Assembly: GCF_000380505.1 (NCBI RefSeq)
Contig: NZ_AQYH01000010.1
Coordinates: forward strand, 62,001 to 126,000
Reading direction: 5' to 3'
Source: Kaistia granuli DSM 23481
Lineage (GTDB): Bacteria > Pseudomonadota > Alphaproteobacteria > Rhizobiales > Kaistiaceae
Length of the DNA stretch: 64,000 nucleotides
Shown here: positions 1-9,852 of the stretch, one piece after another
Position numbering within the stretch: the first letter of the stretch is position 1
Layout of the letters: the number at the start of each line of letters is the position of its first letter
The notes under the pieces: model-generated
Databases searched by the model: none
Seen by the model: only the letters and a program-made list of their open reading frames with translations
What the model was told of the DNA's origin: nothing
Translations under genes and position numbers: made by a program

Positions 1-292
1 CGAACGGCTTCTCCGAATAGGCGTGCTTGCCGGCCGAAAGGATGGCGTTCGACACCTCGTAATGGGCCGAGGGGATGGTCAGGTTGATGACCGTGTCGAT
101 CTCGGAATCCCGAAGCAGCTCATCGACGGTGAGCGCGCGGACGCCGAACTGGCCGGCACGCGCCTTCGCCGCCTCGGCCGATAGGTCGGCCACGGCGACG
201 ATCTTGGTGCCGGGGAACAGCGGCGCGAGCTTCAGATAGGCTTCCGAGATGTTGCCGGCGCCGATCAGGCCGATCTGGTGGATCTTGGACAT
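1..292 (-). CDS. Gfo/Idh/MocA family oxidoreductase (N-terminal part)
   Basis: This is the first 97 codons of a gene that runs off the left edge. It begins MSKIHQIGLIGAGNISEAY, whose GLIGAGNIS is the dinucleotide-binding loop of an N-terminal Rossmann fold. The end of the visible part reads SAGKHAYSEKPF, the conserved (E)KP motif of the Gfo/Idh/MocA family, which oxidises or reduces sugar and cyclitol hydroxyls with NAD(P). It is the last visible gene of the minus-strand sugar operon, about 14 bases after the isomerase-like gene. It probably processes the imported sugar, for example by oxidation to a keto-sugar, but the substrate cannot be read from the sequence. Confidence 0.85.
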   Translation of the reverse strand, partial: MSKIHQIGLIGAGNISEAYLKLAPLFPGTKIVAVADLSAEAAKARAGQFGVRALTVDELLRDSEIDTVINLTIPSAHYEVSNAILSAGKHAYSEKPF

Positions 293-306
293 GGAACGGC
301 TGCCTT

Positions 307-1062
307 TCAGGAAACCAGGGCCTTGATGGAAACGAAGGAACGCTCGGCGAACCGCTTCCAGTCGGCCGGATTGTCGTGCTCGGCGACCAGGATCTGGGCC
401 TTCGGCGCCTTGGCGATGTGCGGCCAGAGCGACTTCCAGTCGACGACGCCATGGCCGACATCGGCCCAGCCGTCTTCCTCGGCCGTGCCGGCCGGAGCGA
501 GATCCTTGATGTGGAAGGCGATGGTTTCGCCGGCGAGCTTGTCGATCTCCGCCGCCACGTCCTTGCCGGCGCGGGCGACCCAGCCGAGGTCGAGCTCCGA
601 CGAAACACCGTTGCCGATCAGGTAGTCGATCGGGCGCGAGCCGTCGGCGAGCGTCGCATATTCGAAGTCATGGTTGTGGTAGCCGAGGCCGAGGCCCGCC
701 GCCTTCGCTTTTTCGGCGGCGACCGCCATCGCCTCGTGCAGCTTCTTCCAGCCGTCGACGTCGGTCGGGCGCTGCTCGGCGACCAGATAGGGGATGACGA
801 TCGTTTGCGCGCCGATGGTCTGGGCGATGTCGATGAAGCGCTCCGTCTCGCCGGTGACGCCGTCGATCGGCGCATGGAAGGTCGGCGTCACCAGACCGAC
901 GGCGTCGACCTGTCTGCGGTAGCCGGCCGGATCGTCGCCATAGAGCGGATAATAGGGTTCGACCGCGTCGTAGCCGATCTTGGCGAGACCTTCGAGGATC
1001 GTCTCCAGCGGCGGGAAATTGCGGGCGGAGTAGAGCTGGAACGAGATCTTGTGCTGCGACAT
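307..1062 (-). CDS. Sugar phosphate isomerase/epimerase family protein (AP endonuclease family 2 fold)
   Basis: The 251-residue product starts MSQHKISFQLYSARNFPPLE and shows the TIM-barrel pattern of the IolE/xylose-isomerase-like family: LYSAR near the start, then GYDAVEP, LGLGYHNHDFE and SELDLGWVARAGKD with likely metal-binding Glu, His and Asp. I chose the start at 1062 because the in-frame upstream extension reads through the 3' end of the ATPase gene and has no family resemblance. It lies between the transporter ATPase and a Gfo/Idh/MocA dehydrogenase. That pair of enzyme types is typical of keto-sugar or inositol-type catabolism. The substrate is unknown. Confidence 0.85.
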   Translation of the reverse strand: MSQHKISFQLYSARNFPPLETILEGLAKIGYDAVEPYYPLYGDDPAGYRRQVDAVGLVTPTFHAPIDGVTGETERFIDIAQTIGAQTIVIPYLVAEQRPTDVDGWKKLHEAMAVAAEKAKAAGLGLGYHNHDFEYATLADGSRPIDYLIGNGVSSELDLGWVARAGKDVAAEIDKLAGETIAFHIKDLAPAGTAEEDGWADVGHGVVDWKSLWPHIAKAPKAQILVAEHDNPADWKRFAERSFVSIKALVS

Positions 1063-1133
1063 GGGAAGTCTTTCTTGCGTCGGTATGAAGGAGCGGCCCG
1101 AAACCGTGGACCAGAGGGAGAGGGAGGACTTCT

Positions 1134-2222
1134 TCAGAGGCGTGCGCCGGTGGCGAGATCGAAGACCGAAGCCTGCGCGGGCTGGAACCACGCGTCAACC
1201 GAGGACGGTGTGTCGACATGGGCGTCGCCGTCGATGCGCACCGAGAACTGCGTTCCGGCGACATCGCCCCAGACGAGGCTGTCGGCGCCCATCGGCTCCA
1301 TCAGGGTCAGGTTGACGGGAAGGGTCGACGATTCGGCCTCGCGCTTCTCGAGATCGATCTGCTCGGGCCGGATGCCGAGCGTCGCCGGTCGGCCGTGCTC
1401 GGGCCGCGCGTCGAATTCGTAGCCGGTGAGATCGATCCGCGTCCCGTCCTTGAGCGCGAAGGCGGCGCGGCCTTCCTCGATTGCCAGCGTCCCGTCGATG
1501 AAGTTCATCGAGGGCGAGCCGACGAAGCCGGCGACGAAGCGGTTGAGCGGCCGGCGGTAGATCTCCTTCGGCGAGGCGAGCTGCTGGATGACGCCGCCGT
1601 TCATCACGGCGATGCGGTCGGCCAGTGTCAGCGCTTCGATCTGGTCGTGCGTGACATAGATCATGGTCGAGCCGAGGCCCTGGTGCAGGCGCTTCAGCTC
1701 GACGCGCAGCTCCGTGCGCAGCTTGGCGTCGAGATTGGAGAGCGGCTCGTCGAACAGGAAGACGTCGACGTCGCGCACCAGCGCGCGGCCGATGGCGACG
1801 CGCTGGCGCTGGCCGCCGGAAAGCTCGGCCGGACGGCGGTTCAGCAGCGGCTGGATCTGCAGGATCTCGGCGGCGCGGGCGACGCGCTTCTCGATCTCCG
1901 CCTTCGGCGTCTTGGCCATCTGCAGGCCGAAGGAGAGATTGCCGGTCACCGTCATGCGCGGGTAGAGCGCGTAGGACTGGAACACCATGCCGATGCCGCG
2001 GTCCTTGGGCTCTTCCCAGGTGACGTTCTTGCCGCCGATCCAGATCTGGCCGGCCGAGACGTCGAGCAGACCGGCGACGGCGTTGAGCAAAGTGGACTTG
2101 CCGCAGCCGGAGGGGCCGAGCAGGACGATGAACTCGCCCTGTTCGATTTCGAGATCGAGATTCCTGAGGACCTTGAGGTTGCCGAATTCGATTTCGAGGT
2201 CACGGATGGAGACGGTGGCCAT
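1134..2222 (-). CDS. Sugar ABC transporter ATP-binding protein (UgpC/MalK type, CUT1)
   Basis: This 362-residue ATPase energises the adjacent sugar importer from the cytoplasmic face. The Walker A motif GPSGCGKST is at residues 36-44, the Q-loop glutamine at about 82, the signature LSGGQ at 134-138, Walker B FLFDEP at 155-160 and the switch histidine at about 192. The C-terminal 120 residues form the TOBE/MalK-type regulatory extension of CUT1 ATPases. It follows the second permease gene by 3 bases, so it is translated within the same operon. The length is normal for UgpC/MalK proteins. Family assignment is firm and substrate specificity is not. Confidence 0.93.
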   Translation of the reverse strand: MATVSIRDLEIEFGNLKVLRNLDLEIEQGEFIVLLGPSGCGKSTLLNAVAGLLDVSAGQIWIGGKNVTWEEPKDRGIGMVFQSYALYPRMTVTGNLSFGLQMAKTPKAEIEKRVARAAEILQIQPLLNRRPAELSGGQRQRVAIGRALVRDVDVFLFDEPLSNLDAKLRTELRVELKRLHQGLGSTMIYVTHDQIEALTLADRIAVMNGGVIQQLASPKEIYRRPLNRFVAGFVGSPSMNFIDGTLAIEEGRAAFALKDGTRIDLTGYEFDARPEHGRPATLGIRPEQIDLEKREAESSTLPVNLTLMEPMGADSLVWGDVAGTQFSVRIDGDAHVDTPSSVDAWFQPAQASVFDLATGARL

Positions 2223-2225
2223 GGC

Positions 2226-3140
2226 TTATCCCTTCACGGCGCCGGCGGCGATACCGCGCACGAACCAGCGTCCCGATATGAAATAGACGACGAGCGGAAC
2301 GAGGGCGGTCAGGATCGTCGCCGCCATGTTCACGTTGTAGAGCTTCTCGCCTTGGGTCGAATTGACGATGTTGTTGAGCTGCACCGTCATCGGCAGGTTC
2401 TCGCGGCCGGCAAAGATCACGCCGAACAGGAAATCGTTCCAGATGCCCGTGACCTGAAGGATGCAGGCGACGATGACGATCGGCGTCGACATCGGCAGCA
2501 TCAGCCGAAAGAAGATCTGGAAGAAGCCGCCGCCATCGACGCGGGCCGCCTTGAACAGCTCGATCGGCAGGCTCGCATAGTAGTTGCGGAACAGCAGCGT
2601 CATCAGCGGCAGGCCGAAGATGATGTGGGTGACGACGATGCCCGTCATCGTGCCGTAGATGCCGATGGTCGAATAGATGCGCACCAGCGGATAGATGAAC
2701 ACCTGATAGGGCAGGAAGGCACCGAGCAGCAGCACGGCGAACAGCAGGTTCGCGCCCCGCACGCGCCAGAGCGACAGCGCATAGCCCGTCAGCGCGCCGA
2801 TGAAGATCGAGAGGATGACGCTCGGGATCAGGATACGGACCGAGTTCCAGAAGCCGACCTTGATGCCGCCGCAGTTCAACCCGGTGCAGGCGGAATTCCA
2901 GGCCTGGATCCAGGGCTCGATCGTTGCCTCGGTGGGCAACGAGAAGATGTTGCCGATGCGGATCTCACCCATCGTCTTCAGCGAGGTGACGATCATCACA
3001 TACATCGGCAGCAGGAAGAACAGAGCTGCGAAGGCAAGGAAGACATAGAGACCGACGCGACCGGCGGTGACCGATCTGGGGCGAGGGCCGGACGGCTCGA
3101 CGGCGTTGGCCGCGGTAGCCCTGGACGTTGCCTGCAACAT
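2226..3140 (-). CDS. Carbohydrate ABC transporter permease (MalG-like)
   Basis: The 304-residue integral membrane protein begins MLQATSRATAANAVEP. It has a first membrane segment at about residues 30-50 (VGLYVFLAFAALFFLLPMYV) followed by five more. The EAA loop of CUT1 inner-membrane subunits is visible as ELFKAARVDGGGFFQIFFRLMLP-like sequence in the C-terminal half. The start ATG shares one base with the stop codon of the upstream permease, so the two are translationally coupled. A longer in-frame reading upstream overlaps the other permease and is not used. Confidence 0.92.
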   Translation of the reverse strand: MLQATSRATAANAVEPSGPRPRSVTAGRVGLYVFLAFAALFFLLPMYVMIVTSLKTMGEIRIGNIFSLPTEATIEPWIQAWNSACTGLNCGGIKVGFWNSVRILIPSVILSIFIGALTGYALSLWRVRGANLLFAVLLLGAFLPYQVFIYPLVRIYSTIGIYGTMTGIVVTHIIFGLPLMTLLFRNYYASLPIELFKAARVDGGGFFQIFFRLMLPMSTPIVIVACILQVTGIWNDFLFGVIFAGRENLPMTVQLNNIVNSTQGEKLYNVNMAATILTALVPLVVYFISGRWFVRGIAAGAVKG

Positions 3141-4030
3141 CACTTGCCTCCCTTGGCGCGTTCGGGCCGGAAATACTCGTAGTAGAGCCACGGCGTGATG
3201 ATCACGAGGACGATGACCAGCAGCACCGACGAGGCGGCGGTGGCGAGACCGATGTTCGAGCGGCCGAACAGATAGTCGAGGATGAACTTGGCCGGCACTT
3301 CCGACGAGATGCCGGGGCCGCCGCCGGTCAGGGCGATGACGAGGTCGTAGACGCGCACCACGGCGAGCGAGAGCAGCACCACCGAGGTGATGATGGTCGG
3401 CCGCATCATCGGCACGACGATGTTGAGATAGACGCGCCAGGCCGGAATGCCGTCGATCTGCGCCGCCTTCCAGAGTTCCTGGTCGATGCCTCTGAGGCCC
3501 GACAGCATCAGCGCCATGACGAGACCGGAGGCCTGCCACACACCAGCAATGATGACGACATAGATGGCGCGGTCATTCTGGACGATCCAGTCGAACTGGA
3601 AGTTGGTCCAGCCCAGATTGCGCACATATTGCTGCACGCCGAGCGTCGGATTGAGGATCCACTGCCAGGCAAGGCCGGTGACAATGAACGACATGGCGTA
3701 GGGGTAGAGGAAGATCGTCCGGAACGTGTTCTCGAAGCGGATCTTCTGGTCGAGCGCTGCCGCCATCAGGAAGCCGAGCACCAGGCAAACGAGGATCAGC
3801 CCGATGCCGAAGATGACCATGTTCTCCAGCGAGATGATCCAGCGCGAGGTCGCGAACAGCCGCTCGTACTGGCGGATGCCGATGAAGTTCATCGACGGCA
3901 GCAGCTTGGAGTCGGTGAAGGAGATCTGCACGGTCCACAGCATCGTCCCCAGATAGGCGAAGACGACGATGATGAAGGCAGGTATCAGCGCCACATAGCT
4001 GGCGACATTCTTCCGGCGGCGAGGCTTCAC
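3140..4030 (-). CDS. Sugar ABC transporter permease (MalF-like)
   Basis: The 296-residue product starts VKPRRRKNVASYVALIPAFI and contains about six membrane segments. The EAA loop is visible near ELWKAAQIDGIPAWRVYLNI. I prefer the GTG at 4030 because an AGAGAGG ribosome-binding site lies nine bases upstream. A TTG at 4090 would extend the protein into the stem-loop that separates this gene from the binding-protein gene. It pairs with the next permease to form the CUT1 transmembrane channel. Confidence 0.9.
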   Translation of the reverse strand: MKPRRRKNVASYVALIPAFIIVVFAYLGTMLWTVQISFTDSKLLPSMNFIGIRQYERLFATSRWIISLENMVIFGIGLILVCLVLGFLMAAALDQKIRFENTFRTIFLYPYAMSFIVTGLAWQWILNPTLGVQQYVRNLGWTNFQFDWIVQNDRAIYVVIIAGVWQASGLVMALMLSGLRGIDQELWKAAQIDGIPAWRVYLNIVVPMMRPTIITSVVLLSLAVVRVYDLVIALTGGGPGISSEVPAKFILDYLFGRSNIGLATAASSVLLVIVLVIITPWLYYEYFRPERAKGGK

Positions 4031-4068
4031 GCTTCCCGACCTCTCTGGCTCAGACTGGAGTATGGATG

Positions 4069-4111
4069 GACATTTCCGGCGGCGCGGCAAGAGCGGCGCC
4101 GCCGGAATGTC
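4069..4111 (-). promoter_or_regulatory. Intercistronic stem-loop after the binding-protein gene
   Basis: Arms at 4069-4085 and 4096-4111 pair over 16 bases with a single bulged base around a 10-base loop. The hairpin lies between the stop of the solute-binding-protein gene and the first permease gene, and no T-run follows it on the minus strand. In other binding-protein-dependent importers such structures protect the upstream mRNA and partly attenuate the downstream genes, giving more binding protein than permease. That role is inferred here. Confidence 0.7.
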
Positions 4112-4123
4112 GTTTCCGAGGCG

Positions 4124-5368
4124 TTACTTCGCCTGGTCGACGGCCGTGTTCCACTTCTCGATGAAGGCGTCGGCCGTCATCGACGGATTGGCCCAGTATT
4201 CGGCCACCACGTCGGTCAGGCTCTGCACGACGTCGGCCGAAGCCAGGATGTCGGCGGCCGGGATCTGCTTGTCCGGGTCCTGCAGGACTTCGACGCCGAT
4301 CTTGGCGCAGGCGTCGAGCGCCGAGTTGTCGACGTCGAGACGGACCGGAACCGAGCCCTTCTTGGCGTTGAAGGCGACCTGGGCGTCCTTCGACATCATG
4401 ACCGTGGCGAGGAGGTCCTGCGCCTTGGTGCCGGCTTCATCCTTCAGCTTCGGGAAGATGAAGACGTCGCCGCCCATGATGAAGTTCTTCTGGCCCGGCC
4501 CGAGGATACAGCCGAAGTCCTTGCCGGCGACCTGATTGGCCAGCACGAACTCGCCCTTGGCCCAGTCACCCATGAACTGGAAGCCGGCCTTGCCCGAGAT
4601 GACCATGCCGGTCGCGACGTTCCAGTCGCGGTTCGGATTGCCCGGGTCGGAATAGTCGCGCAGCTTGCCGAAGATCTCGGCGACCTTCTTGAATTCCGGC
4701 GACTTCACCGCTTCCGGATCGAGGTCCTTGTAGACCTTGAGGTAGAGATCCTTGCCGCCTTCGCTGAGCAGGATGGCGTTCAGCATCAGGTTGAGCTGCC
4801 AGGGCTGGCCACCGACGGCGACCGGGATGATGCCGGCTGCCTTCAGCTTGTCGCCCGCGGCGAAGAACTCGTCCCAGGTCGTCGGCTCGGCGATGCCGGC
4901 CTTTTCGAGGACGGCCTTGTTGTACCAGACCCAGTTCTGGCCGTGATTGTTGACCGGCACGGCGATGACATGGCCATCGCGGGTCACGGCTTCATAGAAT
5001 GCCGGCGGCAGGGCAGCCTTCCAGCCTTCCTTCTCGGCGATATCGTCGAGGTTGCGGATCAGACCCTGGGCGACCAGCTCGTCGATCTGCTTGCCGGTGT
5101 TGAACTGCATCGCGGCCGGTGGGTCGCCACCGATGATGCGGTTGATGCCGATCGGGCGCGCGGTGCTGCCCGAGCCGCCGATGGCGGTATCGACCCATTC
5201 GCCGCCGGCGGCGTTGAACGCCTTGGCGAATTCCTGCACGGCGGCGGCTTCACCGCCCGAGGTCCACCAGTGGAATACCTCGGCCTTCTGCGGATCGGCC
5301 TGGGCAACGCCCACGACCAAACCCACCATCGCAACGGCGCCCAAGAGCACTCGCGTTACGCGCTTCAT
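4124..5368 (-). CDS. Periplasmic sugar-binding protein of the CUT1 importer (glucose/mannose-type)
   Basis: The 414-residue protein carries a classical signal peptide (MKRVTRVLLGAVAMVGLVVG, then a V-A-Q-A cleavage region near residue 24). The mature part begins with an EVFHWWTSGGEAAAV motif typical of glucose/mannose-type (GtsA-like) extracellular solute-binding proteins. The start at 5368 has a GGGAGGAT ribosome-binding site just upstream. It is the first gene of the operon, directly downstream of the LacI operator and promoter. It captures the sugar in the periplasm and delivers it to the two permeases. The glucose-like family match does not prove the ligand, since close relatives bind disaccharides. 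Confidence 0.9.
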   Translation of the reverse strand: MKRVTRVLLGAVAMVGLVVGVAQADPQKAEVFHWWTSGGEAAAVQEFAKAFNAAGGEWVDTAIGGSGSTARPIGINRIIGGDPPAAMQFNTGKQIDELVAQGLIRNLDDIAEKEGWKAALPPAFYEAVTRDGHVIAVPVNNHGQNWVWYNKAVLEKAGIAEPTTWDEFFAAGDKLKAAGIIPVAVGGQPWQLNLMLNAILLSEGGKDLYLKVYKDLDPEAVKSPEFKKVAEIFGKLRDYSDPGNPNRDWNVATGMVISGKAGFQFMGDWAKGEFVLANQVAGKDFGCILGPGQKNFIMGGDVFIFPKLKDEAGTKAQDLLATVMMSKDAQVAFNAKKGSVPVRLDVDNSALDACAKIGVEVLQDPDKQIPAADILASADVVQSLTDVVAEYWANPSMTADAFIEKWNTAVDQAK

Positions 5369-5459
5369 GCTTATCCTCCCTGTATGAGACGCCCCATCGA
5401 GGCGTCTGCTCGAAGAACGTTTCGTCACCGATCCGTCGGACTTGCGATGTCCGTATTCT

Positions 5460-5473
5460 TGTAATCGATTACA
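5460..5473. promoter_or_regulatory. LacI-family operator (perfect 14-bp palindrome)
   Basis: TGTAATCGATTACA is a perfect palindrome with the central CG dyad typical of LacI/GalR operators. It lies between the divergent sugar operon and its lacI-type gene, four bases downstream of the candidate -10 box of the operon promoter. Repressor bound here would block transcription start. Confidence 0.85.
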
Positions 5474-5476
5474 TCT

Positions 5477-5504
5477 ACCGTATACTCCTTGCACCGGCTG
5501 TCAA
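5477..5504 (-). promoter_or_regulatory. Candidate sigma-70 promoter of the sugar operon
   Basis: On the minus strand a perfect TTGACA (5499-5504) is followed after 16 bases by TACGGT (5477-5482). The -10 box is poor (three of six), but the predicted start point falls inside the palindromic operator, as expected for a LacI-repressed promoter. Confidence 0.55.
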
Positions 5505-5556
5505 CGCAAACTTATTTTGCAGTGCGAAAGAAACAGAGTCGGCGTCGAAGGGGCTT

Positions 5557-6618
5557 ATGTCGCAATCATCGGAACTACCGGAACTCGATAGCCCGCCGCG
5601 CGCGGTCACGATCCAGGACGTGGCGCGCAGGGCAGGGGTGTCGACGGCGACGGTGAGCCGGGCGCTGGCCTTGCCGGACCGTGTCGCCGTGGCTACCCGT
5701 GAAGCCGTGTTTTCCGCCATCCGGGAGACGGGCTACACGCCGAACGCGGCGGCCCGATCGTTGCGCGCCAAATCGACCAAGATGGTGCTGGTGCTTCTGC
5801 CGGGGATTGGCAATTCCTTCTTCACGCCCGTGCTCAACGCCCTCGAAGAGGTGTTCACAGAGGCGGGCTACGGCGTGCTGATCGGCTATACGCGCCAGAG
5901 CCGGCGACGCGAGACGCACTATGCGCGGGTCATTCGGGCCGGCCAGGTCGACGGCGTGCTGGTCGTCACCGGCAACGTGCCGCGCGACGAGGAATTCGCC
6001 TCCGTGCCGGACACGGTGCCTAAATCGCTGATGTTCTCGGAGGTTCCCGGCACGGAGCATATCTCCGTCTTCGACGTCGACAACCGCAACGCCTCGGCGG
6101 CGGCCGTGCGCTATCTGATCAGCCAGGGTCACCGGCGTATTGCGCATATTCCCGGCGCCGAGGGCGGACTGGAGGCGCAGGAGCGTCTCGGCGGCTATTG
6201 CGACGCGCTGCGCGATGCGGGCCTGCCGGTCGACGAGGCGCTGATCTGGCGCGGCGCCAGCAATTTCGACTTCGCCTCGGGCGACCGCGCGGCGGCGCGC
6301 TATTTCGATCTCGCCGACAAGCCGACGGCGGTGTTCGCGGCGGCCGACGAAATCGCGCTCGGTTTCATGCGCGCCCTGAAGAACAAGGGCGTTGGCATTC
6401 CTGCCGATGTGTCGGTGATCGGCTTCGACGACACCGAATACGCCATCCACTACGATCCCGCGCTGACGACGATGCGCCAGCCGCGTACCGAGATGGGCCG
6501 CCTCGCGGCGAGCGACCTGCTGCGCCGCATGGCGGCGCGCGATGGCGCGGTGCCGACCTCGAAGGTCCGGTTGCCTTGCGAGTTGGTGGTGCGCGAGAGC
6601 GTACGGCGGCTGGGGTGA
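5557..6618 (+). CDS. LacI family transcriptional regulator
   Basis: The 353-residue repressor has the N-terminal helix-turn-helix and hinge of the family (VTIQDVARRAGVSTATVSRA at about residues 17-36, then TGYTPNAAARSLR). A periplasmic-binding-protein-like effector domain follows, with SVIGFDDTEYA near the C-terminus. It is divergent from the CUT1 sugar operon, and a perfect LacI-type palindrome sits between them, so it almost certainly controls that operon. The inducer is presumably the transported sugar or an intermediate. Confidence 0.93.
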   Translation: MSQSSELPELDSPPRAVTIQDVARRAGVSTATVSRALALPDRVAVATREAVFSAIRETGYTPNAAARSLRAKSTKMVLVLLPGIGNSFFTPVLNALEEVFTEAGYGVLIGYTRQSRRRETHYARVIRAGQVDGVLVVTGNVPRDEEFASVPDTVPKSLMFSEVPGTEHISVFDVDNRNASAAAVRYLISQGHRRIAHIPGAEGGLEAQERLGGYCDALRDAGLPVDEALIWRGASNFDFASGDRAAARYFDLADKPTAVFAAADEIALGFMRALKNKGVGIPADVSVIGFDDTEYAIHYDPALTTMRQPRTEMGRLAASDLLRRMAARDGAVPTSKVRLPCELVVRESVRRLG

Positions 6619-6640
6619 GGGTCTTGCCTTAAGGCAAACC

Positions 6641-6642
<2 letters not shown>
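6618..6642. terminator. Hairpin between converging lacI-type and ABC-F genes
   Basis: AGGGT-C-TTGCC, a TTAA loop and GGCAA-ACCCT form a 10-bp stem with one bulge. It lies exactly between the two convergent stop codons and overlaps both. It lacks a clear T-run, so termination in either direction is only probable. Confidence 0.5.
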
Positions 6643-8446
<1,804 letters not shown>

Positions 8447-8506
8447 GCGCGGGATGTAGCGGTCGGCGCTGCCGGGAGCAAGGCGGATCGCGCGGGCCAT
8501 GGTGGC

Positions 8507-8533
8507 CGAACCGTGTTTCGCCTATGCTCGGGC
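8507..8533 (+). promoter_or_regulatory. Candidate ECF-type promoter upstream of the sigma/anti-sigma pair
   Basis: AACCGT at 8509-8514 followed by CTCG at 8527-8530 resembles an ECF-type AACC/CG promoter. A similar string (AACCGT, then TCTCGCC, then TTCG) is found upstream of the fasciclin gene at 11178-11206. Spacing differs by one base between the two, so this is only a candidate autoregulatory element. Confidence 0.3.
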
Positions 8534-8566
8534 TACCGGCATCAGGGCTCGGGGAGGACGAACTTG

Positions 8567-9133
8567 GTGGATCGGGTTTCCGGTACGTCGCCGCAGGCGG
8601 AGTTGGTCGACCTCATGCGCGCCGTCGCCTCGCGGGACGAGGCGGCGTTCAAAACGCTCTATGACCGCACCTCGGCGAAACTTTTCGCGATCGTCCGGCG
8701 TATTGCAATCAGTGAGGCAGCCGCCGAAGAAGCGCTGCAGGAGGCATGGGTCCGGATCTGGAACCATGCCGACAGGTTCGATCCGTCCCTGGCGTCCCCG
8801 ATCACATGGATGACGACGATCGCCCGTCATACGGCGATCGATGCCGTGCGCAAGGGCTCGGAACGGGTTTCGGCGACGACGATCGTCATCGACGAGGAAC
8901 TGGCGGAAAAGCTGCCGGCGCCGGGCACGACGACGGACGGGCTGACCGGGCCGCAATTGCGGCGCTGCCTCGAGGGGCTGGATGCCGATCGGCGCGGCAT
9001 GGTGCTGCTGGCCTATAGCTACGGCTACAGCCGGGAGGAACTGTCGCGTCGTTTCGACAAGCCGGTCGCGACCGTGAAGACGATTCTGCGGCGCAGCCTG
9101 ATCGCGTTGAAGGAGTGCCTCGGTGGCCGATAG
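8567..9133 (+). CDS. ECF-type RNA polymerase sigma factor
   Basis: The product of about 188 residues shows sigma region 2 (DEAAFKTLYDRTSAKLFAIVRR ... EALQEAWVRIWNHADRFD) and region 4 (LLAYSYGYSREELSRRFDKPVATVKTILRRSL). A GGGGAGG site at 8551-8557 supports a start at TTG 8564 or GTG 8567. A further upstream GTG at 8513 would bury the candidate promoter in coding sequence. The stop overlaps the start of the anti-sigma gene by 11 bases, so the pair is co-translated. It is expected to be held inactive at the membrane until a signal releases it. Confidence 0.9.
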   Translation: MDRVSGTSPQAELVDLMRAVASRDEAAFKTLYDRTSAKLFAIVRRIAISEAAAEEALQEAWVRIWNHADRFDPSLASPITWMTTIARHTAIDAVRKGSERVSATTIVIDEELAEKLPAPGTTTDGLTGPQLRRCLEGLDADRRGMVLLAYSYGYSREELSRRFDKPVATVKTILRRSLIALKECLGGR

Positions 9134-9815
9134 GGACGACATGGACGGGCTGGCCGGCGAATATGTGCTGGGCACGCTCGACAAGACCGAACGGGAAAGC
9201 GTCGAGGCGCGGAGCGCCGGCGATCCGGCCCTTCGCGCGGCGATTGGCGGCTGGGCCGGGCGGCTGCAGCCGCTCGCCGATCTGGCCGGCGAGCAGACGC
9301 CGCCGCAGGGTGTCTGGGCCGGCATTCTGGCTCGCATCCGTTCGGGGGGCGGAAGTTCCGCGCGCGTGCTGCTACTGGAGCGAACCGTTCGTCGCCTGCG
9401 CATGGCGACGATCGGCTTTGGCGCGATGGCTGCGGCACTGGCGATCTTCATCGTGAGCGACCGCGAGGTGCCGCCGCCACCCATGGCGGGCATGAACTAT
9501 GTCGCTGTGCTGAACGGGGAGGGCGGCAAGCCGGCCTTCGTCGCCTCGGTCGATACGAATTCCGGCATGATCCGCCTGCGCCGCGTCGGCGAGGCGCCGC
9601 CGCCGGACAAGAGCTTCGAGCTCTGGCAGGTGCCGGCCGAGGGCCCGACGGTGTCGATGGGCGTCGCCGACAATCTCAGCGACCTTATGGCGATGAACGT
9701 GTCGCTGAAGCCCGGCGAGAAGCTCGCCATTTCGCTGGAGCCGAAGGGCGGCTCGCCGACCGGGCAGGCCACCGGCCCGGTCGTCTATATCGGCGAATTG
9801 TTGCCGGCCGAGTGA
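9123..9815 (+). CDS. RskA-type membrane anti-sigma factor
   Basis: The 230-residue protein starts at a GTG inside the sigma gene. Residues 1-72 form an anti-sigma domain with the LAGEYVLGTLD signature of the anti-sigma-K (RskA) and related families. A single membrane segment lies at about residues 94-112 and an extracytoplasmic RskA domain follows (FELWQVPAEGPTVSMGV). No zinc-binding HxxxCxxC motif is visible. It should bind the preceding ECF factor and control it by regulated proteolysis, as known for SigK/RskA. Confidence 0.85.
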   Translation: MADRDDMDGLAGEYVLGTLDKTERESVEARSAGDPALRAAIGGWAGRLQPLADLAGEQTPPQGVWAGILARIRSGGGSSARVLLLERTVRRLRMATIGFGAMAAALAIFIVSDREVPPPPMAGMNYVAVLNGEGGKPAFVASVDTNSGMIRLRRVGEAPPPDKSFELWQVPAEGPTVSMGVADNLSDLMAMNVSLKPGEKLAISLEPKGGSPTGQATGPVVYIGELLPAE

Positions 9816-9852
9816 TCGGCCGCCAGCATTCGTTGGATCGCTCGAAAATGTC

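Noticed and set aside
3128-5464. Plus-strand frame of 778 codons across the sugar permease and binding-protein genes
   Set aside because: It spans several real minus-strand genes, is rich in Arg/Asp/His and shows no recognisable motif.
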